A stretch of DNA of 14,030 nucleotides from CAIOSQ01 sp044359885 (GTDB lineage Bacteria > Pseudomonadota > Alphaproteobacteria > CACIAM-22H2), in the NCBI GenBank assembly GCA_044359885.1, contig JBIKLI010000082.1, forward strand, positions 1-14,030, read 5' to 3'. The notes under the pieces were generated by a model. That model was not told the DNA's origin, made no database searches, and saw only the letters and a list, made by a program, of their open reading frames with translations. This document shows, piece after piece, positions 1-8,780 of this stretch. Positions within the stretch are counted from its first letter, which is position 1; each line of letters opens with the position of its first letter. The translations under genes were made by a program, and so were the position numbers.

Positions 1-2
1 CT

Positions 3-137
3 CTTTCCTCCCCGGCTGCCGCCGGGGAACCAGCACATGACCCGACGATCCTCCGCGCCGCCGCGTGGGTCAAGTCCGAATCGGCGCAGCGACGGGCTTG
101 CCCGCCGACACAGGCTCTGCGATGCGGGTGGCCATGA
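3..137 (+). CDS. 3' end of an unidentified upstream gene (partial, tentative)
   Basis: One forward frame is open from the left edge to a TGA at 135-137 and would encode about 44 C-terminal residues ending in ALRCGWP. Its stop overlaps the likely ATG of the next gene in the arrangement ATGA, typical of translationally coupled genes; that is the main reason to propose it. The peptide shows no motif I recognise, so no function is offered. GC at third positions is lower than in the neighbouring genes, and the frame starting at base 1 is also open here, so the call is weak. Genes for cobalamin uptake or corrinoid synthesis often sit beside cbiZ, but nothing visible confirms that here. Confidence 0.3.
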   Translation, partial: LSSPAAAGEPAHDPTILRAAAWVKSESAQRRACPPTQALRCGWP

Positions 138-802
138 GCGAACTATTCGCCACAGACTGCCGGCGGCCCTGGCTCGTCGCGCGATTCGGCGCACCGCAGC
201 GCATGCTCAGCTGGTCGATGAACCGCCCGGGTTTCGTCGTCGCCCGGACCGTCGCCTGGCTCGAAGTCCGCGACGCGGATCTGCCGATCGGCGTCGATCC
301 GCTGGCGCTGCTGCGTGGGCGACTCGCCGACGCCGGGCTTGCGGATTCGGTCGCGATGATGACGTCGCGCGACCTCGACCGGCATCGCGCCGCCGCCGCG
401 GGCGAAGGCGCCGCCGCCGCCGCGGCTCTCGCCACGCTCGGCCTCGGCAACGGCGTCGGCTTCGGACCCGACGGCCGCGTCGGCGCGGCGCCCGGCCGGC
501 ACGCGGCCGGGACGATCAACATCCTCGCCGCCGTTTCCTGCCCGCTCGACGACGCGGCGCTGATCGAGGCCGTCGCGATCGTCGCGACCGCGCGCAGCGC
601 CGCCCTGCTCGCCGATGGCGGCCGGGTCGCCGCGACGGGCACCGATTGCATCGTCGTCGCCTGCCCCGAGACCGGCGAACGCGGGACCTATGGCGGTCTC
701 CACACGCCGGCGGGCCGCTGCCTCGCCGCGGCGACCTTCGCCGCGATCCGCGCCGCGCGCGCCGAGTGGGAAACGGAATTCGCCGCCACGCGCGACGCTT
801 GA
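134..802 (+). CDS. cbiZ: Adenosylcobinamide amidohydrolase, CbiZ family
   Basis: CbiZ cleaves the amide bond that joins the aminopropanol side arm to the corrin ring of adenosylcobinamide, giving adenosylcobyric acid, so that imported incomplete corrinoids can be rebuilt into cobalamin. It acts in the cytoplasm. The 222-residue product has the family's hallmarks: GTINILAAV at about 126-134, a stretch of alternating Ala and acidic residues (ALIEAVAIVATARSAAL), ATGTDCIVVACP at 167-178, and a conserved GLGNGVGFG turn near 103-111. Length is normal for the family. An in-frame GTG at 65 and ATG at 122 would extend it; I chose the ATG at 134 because the protein begins close to the conserved region there and it overlaps an upstream stop as ATGA. 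The region before 134 shows no recognisable cobalamin riboswitch. The gene has no obvious functional link to the importer operon that follows. Confidence 0.8.
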   Translation: MSELFATDCRRPWLVARFGAPQRMLSWSMNRPGFVVARTVAWLEVRDADLPIGVDPLALLRGRLADAGLADSVAMMTSRDLDRHRAAAAGEGAAAAAALATLGLGNGVGFGPDGRVGAAPGRHAAGTINILAAVSCPLDDAALIEAVAIVATARSAALLADGGRVAATGTDCIVVACPETGERGTYGGLHTPAGRCLAAATFAAIRAARAEWETEFAATRDA

Positions 803-866
803 CCGCGTCCCCAGCCTGGACGACCTTCGCTCGGGGGAAGCAGGATCGCCGGGGAGGGCGTCTGGC

Positions 867-1985
867 ATGAGGATCGCGCGCGTCGAGGCAGCTCAGCTCG
901 ACTGGGGGAACGGCGCGAGGCCGGGTCCCTTTTCCGCCTTCATCCGGATCGAGACCGACGACGGAACCTTCGGGTTCGGCGAGGCCTCGCCCATGGAGGG
1001 CGGCCTCGCCTCGCTGGTCATCGTCGCGCGCCACATGGCGCCGTTCCTGATCGGGAAGGATCCGTTCGACCATGCGGTGCTTCTCGACACGCTGTTCCAT
1101 CGATGCATCAAGCTCGGTCCGGAGGGGGCGGTCACCGGCGCCCTGGCAGGGCTCGACATCGCGCTCTGGGACATCAAGGGCAAGACGCTGGGTCTGCCGA
1201 TCCACAAGCTGCTCGGTGGCGCCTGGCGCAGCGAGGTTCCCTGCTATGCGTCGATCGGCGGCAATGCCGCGCGCAGCGTGGACGAGGTGCTGCGCGTGGT
1301 CGAGGCGCGAGTCGCACGCGAGAACCCGACGGCGGTGAAGATCCGCTGGGACGGCGACCGGACGCGCGAGAATGTCGACATCGCCGGCGACATCGCGAAG
1401 GCGAAGGCCGTGCGCCGACTGCTGGGCGACGACTTCACCATCGCCTTCGACGCCAACAACGGCTACTCGGTGGGCGGAGCGATCCGCGTCGGCCGGGCGC
1501 TCGAGGACCTCGGCTACGCCTGGTTCGAGGAGCCGGTCCAGCACTACCACGTCGCCGCGATGGGCGAGGTCGCGCAGCGGCTGGACATCACGGTGTCGGC
1601 CGGCGAGCAGACCTACACGCTGCAGGGGCTCAAGGACCTGATCAATGCCGGCGTGCGCATGGTCCAGCCCGACATCGTCAAGATGGGCGGCATCACAGGG
1701 CTGATGCAATGCGCCGCGCTCGCCCATGCGCATGGGGTCGAACTGGTCCCGCACCAGACGCAGCCGACGATCGGCCATCTCGCGAATCTCCACATCCTCG
1801 CGACGGTGATGCATCTCTCGAAGCCGATCGAGGTCGCCGACAACTGGGAACGCGCCACGCCGGTGTTCCCGCGCAATCCCTCGCGCGCCGCCGGCGGCCG
1901 CTTCGCGGTGCCGACCGCCCCCGGGCTGGGGCTGGACTTCGACGCCGGCGAATTGGCCCGCAGACTGCGCCCGCTGCCGCTCTGA
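867..1985 (+). CDS. Mandelate racemase/muconate lactonizing enzyme family protein (acid-sugar dehydratase or racemase type)
   Basis: This is an enolase-superfamily enzyme of the mandelate racemase subgroup. Such enzymes abstract the proton beside a carboxylate and then racemise or dehydrate the substrate. The 372-residue product has an N-terminal capping domain (1 to about 125) and a barrel domain with the expected residues: KIR at 158-160, metal ligands Asp195, Glu221 or Glu222, and Glu247 (DANNGY, FEEPV, SAGEQ), and the Asp269-His296 base dyad (QPDIVK, PHQTQP). Glu322 follows near the usual last acidic position. The second lysine of the usual KxK motif is arginine. The open frame runs back to 615, but the ATG at 867 follows GGGGAGGG at 851-858 and fits the family's N-terminus. 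It lies 64 bases after cbiZ and 40 before the binding-protein gene, so it probably heads the importer operon. Substrate unknown; acid sugars are the commonest for this subgroup. Confidence 0.85.
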   Translation: MRIARVEAAQLDWGNGARPGPFSAFIRIETDDGTFGFGEASPMEGGLASLVIVARHMAPFLIGKDPFDHAVLLDTLFHRCIKLGPEGAVTGALAGLDIALWDIKGKTLGLPIHKLLGGAWRSEVPCYASIGGNAARSVDEVLRVVEARVARENPTAVKIRWDGDRTRENVDIAGDIAKAKAVRRLLGDDFTIAFDANNGYSVGGAIRVGRALEDLGYAWFEEPVQHYHVAAMGEVAQRLDITVSAGEQTYTLQGLKDLINAGVRMVQPDIVKMGGITGLMQCAALAHAHGVELVPHQTQPTIGHLANLHILATVMHLSKPIEVADNWERATPVFPRNPSRAAGGRFAVPTAPGLGLDFDAGELARRLRPLPL

Positions 1986-2025
1986 CGCGTCCGGAACGAC
2001 GCCGCCCACAGTCCAGGAGAAGATG

Positions 2026-3624
2026 ATGACCCTTCGTCGCCGCACCGCCCTTTCGCTCGGCGCAGCCGCCCTCGCCGCCCCCGTCGTCGCGCCGCGCGAC
2101 GCCGCGGCCCAGGCTGCACCGATCTCCATCGCGCTCGCGGCGCGCGCGCCGACCGGCCTCAACCCGCAGCAGACCGGGCTCACCGGCGGCGACAGTTGGG
2201 CGATCCGTCAGATCTTCGATACGCTGGTGAAGGCGGAGGACGGCAATTTCGCGGTCCGTCCGGAGGATTTCCGGCCCAGTCTGGCGGAGAGCTGGGAATC
2301 GTCCCCCGATGCCCGCAGCTGGACCTATCGTCTGCGGCGCGGCGTGCAGTTCCACAAGGGCTACGGCGAGATGACGTCCGACGACGTCCGCTTCACCTTC
2401 GCCCGCCATCTCGACCGCGGCACCGTGACGAACCAGAAGGCGCTGTATTCGAACGTCGAGAGCGTCGACGCGCCGGATCCCTACACGATCCGCTTCGCGC
2501 TCAAGCGTCCCGACCCGCTTTTCAACGGCAGCGTCGTCACCACGATCTCGGCGTCGATCCTCTCCCGCAAGGCCTTCGAAGAGCGAGGACAGCGATTCAA
2601 TCTCGATCCGATCGGCACCGGCGCCTATCAGGTCGACAGCGTCAGCCAGACCGAGGGCGTGATGCTTTCGGCCTTCGATGGCCACTTCGCCGGCCGGGCC
2701 GTCACGCGCAACCTGCGCGTGGCCTTCATCGCCGACACGACGGCACGCACCCTCGCCTTCGCGTCAGGGCAGGTCGACATGATCGAGGGCGTGCGCGCGC
2801 CCGGCTGGATCCCGACGATGCGCCAGCGCGCGCCCCAGACCATCTTCGACGCCACCGCGCCCGGCAGCTTCAACAGCCTCCACCTCAACCTCACGCGCCC
2901 GCCGCTGAACGACATCAGGGTCCGGCAGGCGATCCGCCTGGCGATCAACAACGCCCAGATCGCCGCCGCCTTCACCGGCATGGCCGCGCCGATGACCGGC
3001 ATCATCGCGCCGCAATTCGCCGGCTCGGTGAAGCCCGAGGAACTGCCGCCCGAACTGCGCTACGGCCACGACATCGCCCGGGCGAAGTCGCTGCTGGCTG
3101 CGGCTGGCTTTCCCAACGGCGTGACGATCCCGTGCTTCACCAGCCAGCGCGAGGACTACGCCGCGATCATGCTGATCATCCAGGAGCAGCTGCGCGCCGC
3201 CGGCATCGCGCTCGACATGAAGATCATCGACCATGCGACGATGCATGCCGAGAACCGCAAGGACCGCAACGCGATGACGCTCTACTCGTCGAGCTACCCG
3301 CCGGTCCCCACGCAGCCGTTCCTGCAGCAGCTCTGGGCCGCCGCCGAGGTGAAGGCGGATGGATCCGGCGGCGAGAACTACAGCCATTACGGCGTGGCGA
3401 TGCCCGGGATCGACGCCCTGATCGAGCGCGCCCAGGACGAGCCCGATTTCGGCCGGCGTACGGCCCTGATCCAGGATGTCGAGCGCCAGGTGCTCCGCGA
3501 CCTGCCGCTGCTCGGCATCATCACGCTGTCCTACGTGATCGCGCGCAATCCGCGGGTCGATCTCGGCTATCCGGTCAGGTCCGGCTACGCCTACTGGCCG
3601 CTCAACCGCGCGCGCCGGGTCTGA
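2026..3624 (+). CDS. Family 5 extracellular solute-binding protein of a di/oligopeptide-type ABC importer
   Basis: This periplasmic receptor captures the solute and delivers it to the permeases encoded next. It belongs to the DppA/OppA/NikA type (SBP_bac_5): 532 residues is the usual length, and the segment around 85-120 (LAESWESSPDARSWTYRLR, then GVQFHKG and TSDDVRFTF) is the family signature. The N-terminus has consecutive arginines (RRRTALSLG, residues 4-12), a hydrophobic stretch, and an AAAQ site near 26-29, which suggests a Tat-type signal peptide with cleavage there; there is no lipobox cysteine. Two ATG codons lie in tandem at 2023 and 2026. AGGAG at 2015-2019 gives a better spacing for 2026, so I took that one. 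Family members bind peptides, nickel chelates, opines or sugars, so the peptide label is only generic. Confidence 0.92.
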   Translation: MTLRRRTALSLGAAALAAPVVAPRDAAAQAAPISIALAARAPTGLNPQQTGLTGGDSWAIRQIFDTLVKAEDGNFAVRPEDFRPSLAESWESSPDARSWTYRLRRGVQFHKGYGEMTSDDVRFTFARHLDRGTVTNQKALYSNVESVDAPDPYTIRFALKRPDPLFNGSVVTTISASILSRKAFEERGQRFNLDPIGTGAYQVDSVSQTEGVMLSAFDGHFAGRAVTRNLRVAFIADTTARTLAFASGQVDMIEGVRAPGWIPTMRQRAPQTIFDATAPGSFNSLHLNLTRPPLNDIRVRQAIRLAINNAQIAAAFTGMAAPMTGIIAPQFAGSVKPEELPPELRYGHDIARAKSLLAAAGFPNGVTIPCFTSQREDYAAIMLIIQEQLRAAGIALDMKIIDHATMHAENRKDRNAMTLYSSSYPPVPTQPFLQQLWAAAEVKADGSGGENYSHYGVAMPGIDALIERAQDEPDFGRRTALIQDVERQVLRDLPLLGIITLSYVIARNPRVDLGYPVRSGYAYWPLNRARRV

Positions 3625-3637
3625 GGCGCCGACGCCG

Positions 3638-4576
3638 ATGCTGCGGACGGTCGCCGCGCGGCTGCTCGACGCCGTGCCGACCGTGCTGCTGGTCCTGACC
3701 CTGGTCTTCGTCGCGCTGCGGCTGCTGCCGGGCGATCCGGCATTGGTCGTCCTCGGTGAATACGCGACCCAGGAACAGCTGGCGCTGTTCCGCAGCCGCA
3801 TGGGTCTCGATCAGCCGCTCTGGCGCCAATACGCCCTCTTCGTCTGGGACATGCTGCGCCTCGACTACGGGACCTCGATGATCAGCGGGATGCCGGTGGC
3901 ACAGCTCCTCGCCGACAATCTGCCCTTCACGGTCGAGCTGACCCTGGCGGCGACCGGCATGGGCGTGCTCTGCGGCGTCCCGCTGGGGGTGCTCGCGGCG
4001 CTGCACCGCGGCCGCGCCGCCGATGCCGGGGTCAGGGCGTTCTCGCTGGTCGGCTACGCGATCCCCGATTTCTATCTCGGCGCCCTGCTGCTGATCGCCT
4101 TCGCCCTCAATCTGGGCTGGTTCCCGATCAATGGCGGCGGCACAGACCTCCTCGACCGGCTGCACCATGTCTTCCTGCCGGCGCTGACCCTGGCCGCGCT
4201 CAAGAGCGCCTTCATCGCGCGCCTGACCCGCACCGCCCTGCTCGAGGTGCTCGGGCGCGACTTCATCCGCACGGCGCGCGCGAAGGGTGCCAGCGAGCGC
4301 CGCGTCGTCTATCGCCACGCGCTGCGCAACGCGATGCTGCCGGTGACCACCGGGCTCGGCCTGAGCCTTCTGGCGACCCTGTCGGGGTCGGTGGCGATCG
4401 AACTGGTCTTCAACCGGCCGGGGATCGGGGAGGTCCTGATCAGCGCGATCGCCAAGCGCGACTATCCGGTGATCCAGGCGGGCGTGGTCGTCTTCGCCTT
4501 CTTCGTGGTCGCCGTCAACCTGCTGGTCGATCTGGCCTATGCGCTGGTCGATCCGCGGATCCGGGTGAAGGCATGA
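3638..4576 (+). CDS. ABC importer permease, DppB/OppB type
   Basis: This is one of two inner-membrane permease subunits forming the translocation path of the peptide/nickel-type importer. The 312-residue protein starts with a membrane helix (about 10-30) and the PGDPA segment typical of DppB, then has further helices near 100-122, 134-158, 178-195, 238-256 and 278-302. The cytoplasmic coupling loop RDFIRTARAKGA (207-218), which contacts the ATPase, is clear, as is the FNRPGIGEVL segment (258-267). It begins 13 bases after the stop of the binding-protein gene, and its stop overlaps the next ATG as ATGA at 4573-4576, so it is probably translated together with the DppC-like partner. Nothing looks damaged or unusual. 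Confidence 0.93.
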   Translation: MLRTVAARLLDAVPTVLLVLTLVFVALRLLPGDPALVVLGEYATQEQLALFRSRMGLDQPLWRQYALFVWDMLRLDYGTSMISGMPVAQLLADNLPFTVELTLAATGMGVLCGVPLGVLAALHRGRAADAGVRAFSLVGYAIPDFYLGALLLIAFALNLGWFPINGGGTDLLDRLHHVFLPALTLAALKSAFIARLTRTALLEVLGRDFIRTARAKGASERRVVYRHALRNAMLPVTTGLGLSLLATLSGSVAIELVFNRPGIGEVLISAIAKRDYPVIQAGVVVFAFFVVAVNLLVDLAYALVDPRIRVKA

Positions 4577-5454
4577 GCGCGCCGGCGACCCCCGGCCTCG
4601 ACGGCGCAGCGGTCGCGCCGGCACCCGGCATCCTGGGTCGGCTGCTCGGCGCGCGGCGCGGGTCGACGCGCGCCGCGCTGGGCGTGGTGCTTCTCTTCGC
4701 CGCGATCGCGCTGCTGGCGCCGGCGGTCGCGCCCTACGATCCCCTCGCACAGAGCTATCTGCGGATCAACGCGCTGCCCAGCGCCGACCACTGGCTGGGG
4801 ACCGACCAGTTCGGACGCGACGTGCTGTCGCGCCTGATCCATGGCGCGCGCAACTCGCTGGTCTTCGGGCTGGTCTCGCCGGCGATCGCCGCGGTGGTCG
4901 GCACCGCACTCGGCGTCGTCGCAGGCTATTTCGGCGGCGCCATCGACCGGGTGGTCAGCCGCCTGATCGACCTGCTGCTGGCGTTCCCGGAACTGCTGCT
5001 GGCGATCATGATCGCCGCGGCGCTCGGCGGCGGCTTCTGGAACGTCGTGCTGGTGATCGCGATCGCGTTCGTTCCGGGGTTCGCGCGGGTCGCCCGCGCC
5101 TCGACGCTCGCGGTCCGGCAGGAGGCCTATGTCGAGGCCGCCGTGTCGATCGGCCAGCGCACGCCGATGATCATCATCCGTCACGTCCTGCCGAACATCG
5201 CCGCGCCGATCGTGGTGCTCACGACGCTGTGGGTGGCTTCGGCCATCCGGCTGGAAGCGTCGCTCTCCTTCCTCGGCCTCGGGACCCGGCCGCCCAATCC
5301 GAGCTGGGGCAACATCATCCGCGACGGCCTCGGCAACATCTTCGGCTCTCCCTGGCCGATCGTCGGCGCCGGCCTCGCCATCACCTCCGTGGTCCTCGCC
5401 TTCAACGTGCTGGGCGACGCGCTGCGCGATGCCCTCGATCCGGACGAGCGCTGA
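4573..5454 (+). CDS. ABC importer permease, DppC/OppC type
   Basis: This is the second permease of the same importer, 293 residues. It has a cytoplasmic N-terminal arm rich in Ala, Gly and Pro, a first membrane helix at about 34-53, and the diagnostic HWLGTDQFGRDVLSRL stretch (from residue 73) of the DppC group. The coupling loop is VEAAVSIG (187-194), followed by RHVLPN, and the SFLGLGTRPPNPSWG region common to DppC-type proteins follows. The start codon lies inside the end of the dppB-like gene (ATGA overlap), with GGTGAAGG just upstream as a possible ribosome site. The ATPase gene follows after only 5 bases. It pairs with the DppB-like protein as a heterodimer. Confidence 0.93.
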   Translation: MSAPATPGLDGAAVAPAPGILGRLLGARRGSTRAALGVVLLFAAIALLAPAVAPYDPLAQSYLRINALPSADHWLGTDQFGRDVLSRLIHGARNSLVFGLVSPAIAAVVGTALGVVAGYFGGAIDRVVSRLIDLLLAFPELLLAIMIAAALGGGFWNVVLVIAIAFVPGFARVARASTLAVRQEAYVEAAVSIGQRTPMIIIRHVLPNIAAPIVVLTTLWVASAIRLEASLSFLGLGTRPPNPSWGNIIRDGLGNIFGSPWPIVGAGLAITSVVLAFNVLGDALRDALDPDER

Positions 5455-5459
5455 GCGCG

Positions 5460-6445
<986 letters not shown>

Positions 6446-6449
<4 letters not shown>

Positions 6450-7459
6450 CCGCGCCGCTGCTGCGCGCAGAAGGCCTCGCGAAGACGTTCGGCGAAAGCC
6501 TGGGGTGGCGCGGGCTCTTCGGCGGCGCCGGGACGGGCGGCGTGCGCGCGGTCGACGATGTCGGCTTCGACCTGGCGCCGGGCGAGACGCTGGCTGTCGT
6601 GGGCGAGTCGGGGTGCGGGAAGTCGACGCTCGCGCGTCTCGTGCTGCGCCTGCTGACGCCAAGCGCAGGACGGGTCCTGTTCGAGGGCGCGGATCTGGCG
6701 ACGCTGTCCGCCGCGCGCCTGCGGCAAGTGCGCCAGCGCATGCAGATCGTGTTCCAGGATCCGTTCGGTTCGCTGAGCCCCCGGCGCACGGTCGCGCAGA
6801 TCGTCGCCGAACCGCTCGAGGTCTTCGGCGTCGGCCGGGATGCCCGGGCGCGCCGGGAAGCGGTCGCCGGACTTCTCGCGGCGGTGGGCCTTTCGCCAGC
6901 GGCCATGGACCGGCTGCCGCGGCAATTCTCCGGGGGCCAGCGTCAGCGCATCGGCATCGCGCGCGCCATCGCGCTCCAGCCCAGCCTGATCGTCGCCGAC
7001 GAACCGGTCTCGGCGCTCGACGTCTCGGTCCAGGCGCAGATCGTCAACCTGCTCCAGGACCTGCAGGAGCGCAGCGGGTTCTCGTGCCTCTTCATCGCGC
7101 ACGACCTCGCGGTGGTGCGCCACATCGCCGACCGCGTGATGGTGATGTATCTCGGGCGCGTGATGGAGATCGGACCGAAGGATCGCGTCTTCGCGGCACC
7201 GCATCATCCATATACCCAGGCGCTGCTGTCGGCGGTCCCAGACCCGGACCCCGATGCGCCGCGTCGGCGAATCGTTCTGACCGGAGACGTCCCCAGCCCG
7301 CGCGCCGCGCCGGCCGGCTGCGCCTTCAGCACGCGCTGCCCGATCGCGCGCGACATCTGCCACCGCGTCCGGCCGCCGCTCGCCGGGGCCGGCGACGGCC
7401 ACGACGTCGCCTGTCACTTCGCAGCGCCGAATCCGATCCACCTGCCCGATCGGCGCTGA
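6446..7459 (+). CDS. ABC importer ATP-binding protein, DppF/OppF type
   Basis: This is the second ATPase of the importer, 337 residues. It has Walker A GESGCGKS (53-60), Q-loop Gln104, signature FSGGQRQ (161-167), Walker B LIVADE (181-186) and switch His219. The insertion ESLGWRGLFGG between the first strands and the Walker A region is typical of the DppF/OppF group. The tail has four cysteines, Cys292, Cys298, Cys305 and Cys323, with the same spacing as in the DppD-like partner. It starts inside the end of the previous gene (ATGA overlap), with GGAG about nine bases upstream. It is the last gene of the rightward operon and ends 22 bases before the stop codon of the oppositely oriented oxidase gene. 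Confidence 0.93.
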
Positions 7460-7481
7460 ACCTGACGGGGCCGGGCCGGCG

Positions 7482-8780
7482 TCAAGCCGGGCGCCCGGTC
7501 TCCAGCCGGTCGCGCAATTCGCTCCAGGGCAGCCAGAGCGACGGACCGATCGCCGCGAACCGCCGGTTGGGGGCTCGCGTCGCGGGACGGAAGGGCAACG
7601 GCAGGTCTCCGGCTGCGATCTGCCCGGCGTAATGGCCGGCCAGCACATGGCCCAGCGCGGTGGTCAGTGCGACGCCGCGCCCGTTGCAGCCGATCGCGGC
7701 GTCGAGTCCGGGCGCGAGCGAGAAAAACGCCGGCAGGGACGACGGCAGCACCGCGATGACCCCCGACCACACATGCGCCGCATCGAAGGGGCCGTTGTCG
7801 GGGAAGAAGGCGGCGAGGCGGCGGACGAATTTCCGCGCCGCACGGCGCGCCGCGCCGGGACCGCCGATGACAAGCCCGCCGGTGACGAGGCGACCGTCGG
7901 GAGACCAGCGGACGGCGAAGGTATGCCGCCGCGTGTCCGAGGCGGGCTGACGGCCGGGAAGGATCGCCGCGCACGCCTCGGCCCCGAGCGGCTGGGTGGC
8001 GACCTGATGGACCCTGACAGGGATGACCGCGTCCCGGACCGCCGGCGCCAGTTCGCCCACCAAGGCGTTGGTCGCCAGAAGGACCCGTTCCGCGCGAACG
8101 CTGCCGCCGAGGGTGCGCAGCCGCCACCCGCCCGCCGCCGGCGCCATCGCGGTCACGCGGCTGGCGGCATGCACCGCCGCGCCGGCCGCGATGGCGGCCC
8201 GTGCCAGGCCGCGCGCATAGGCGAGGGGATTGAGCTGGCCACCGGTCGGGATCATCAGCGCCGCCGGATAGCCCGCGATGCCGAGACGCGCTTCGGTCTG
8301 CCGGCCGTCGAGCAGGCAGACATCGGTCCGGCCGCGCGCGTGCCACTCGCCCACGCGCGCCTCGAGGATCCGCGCGACGTCCGCCGTATGCGCGGGCTGC
8401 ATCCATCCCGTCTCCTCGGCGTCGCAAGCGATCGCATGACGGCGCACGAGGTCGAAGAGATGTCGGCCCGAGCCGCCGACCAGATCGACCAGCCTCTCGG
8501 CATGCGCCGGCCCGATCGCCGCCTCCACGTCAGCCGGACCGAGGGTCGACTTGAGCGCGGGCACCACGAAGCCCGTGTTCCGGCCGGACGCACCGAAGCC
8601 CGCCGTCTCGGCTTCGACGACCACGACCGACGCGCCGGCCTCCGCCAGATGCAGAGCCGTCGACAGGCCGAGGAAGCCACCGCCGACCACGGCGACGTCG
8701 CAGCGTCGCTCGCCGCGCAGCGGCGGCATGGACGGCGCCGGCGGCGCGAGCGTCTGCCAGAGGGATGGCGCGTCTTTCAT
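7482..8780 (-). CDS. FAD-dependent amine or amino-acid oxidoreductase (DAO family)
   Basis: This is a flavoenzyme of the glycine/D-amino-acid oxidase family, which oxidises C-N bonds of amino acids or amines to imines and passes electrons to oxygen or another acceptor. The 432-residue protein shows the FAD-binding fold near the N-terminus: VAVVGGGFLGLS (29-40), then an acidic residue ending the second strand (VVVVEAE, Glu56), and GASGRNTGF (63-71). The C-terminal flavin-contact segment GCNGRGVALTTALG (364-377) is also present. The pattern resembles gamma-glutamylputrescine oxidase (PuuB)-type proteins, but the substrate cannot be assigned. There is no signal peptide, so it is cytoplasmic. The ATG at 8780 overlaps the stop of the upstream hydrolase gene by 4 bases and has GGAGAG in front. 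Coupling to the hydrolase suggests it oxidises the amine released by that enzyme; this is inference. Confidence 0.85.
   Translation of the reverse strand: MKDAPSLWQTLAPPAPSMPPLRGERRCDVAVVGGGFLGLSTALHLAEAGASVVVVEAETAGFGASGRNTGFVVPALKSTLGPADVEAAIGPAHAERLVDLVGGSGRHLFDLVRRHAIACDAEETGWMQPAHTADVARILEARVGEWHARGRTDVCLLDGRQTEARLGIAGYPAALMIPTGGQLNPLAYARGLARAAIAAGAAVHAASRVTAMAPAAGGWRLRTLGGSVRAERVLLATNALVGELAPAVRDAVIPVRVHQVATQPLGAEACAAILPGRQPASDTRRHTFAVRWSPDGRLVTGGLVIGGPGAARRAARKFVRRLAAFFPDNGPFDAAHVWSGVIAVLPSSLPAFFSLAPGLDAAIGCNGRGVALTTALGHVLAGHYAGQIAAGDLPLPFRPATRAPNRRFAAIGPSLWLPWSELRDRLETGRPA

Noticed and set aside
1..133. Possible cobalamin riboswitch ahead of the cbiZ-like gene.
   Set aside because: I looked for the conserved B12-box type sequence and the paired core elements and could not find them; the stretch is also open in more than one reading frame.
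516..2183. Long antisense open frame opposite the enolase-family gene, and similar long frames opposite the importer and oxidase genes.
   Set aside because: Their translations are Arg/Ala/Gly-rich or low in structure with no family motifs, as expected for shadows in very GC-rich DNA; the sense genes have clear catalytic motifs.
7463..7484. TGACG and CGTCA arms between the two convergent operons, as a possible bidirectional terminator.
   Set aside because: Only five base pairs around a GC-rich loop with no T-run on either side; it overlaps a stop codon and is easily explained by composition.
7487..7498. Perfect 12-base palindrome CCGGGCGCCCGG.
   Set aside because: It lies inside the 3' end of the oxidase coding sequence and is made only of G and C, so chance is the simplest explanation.
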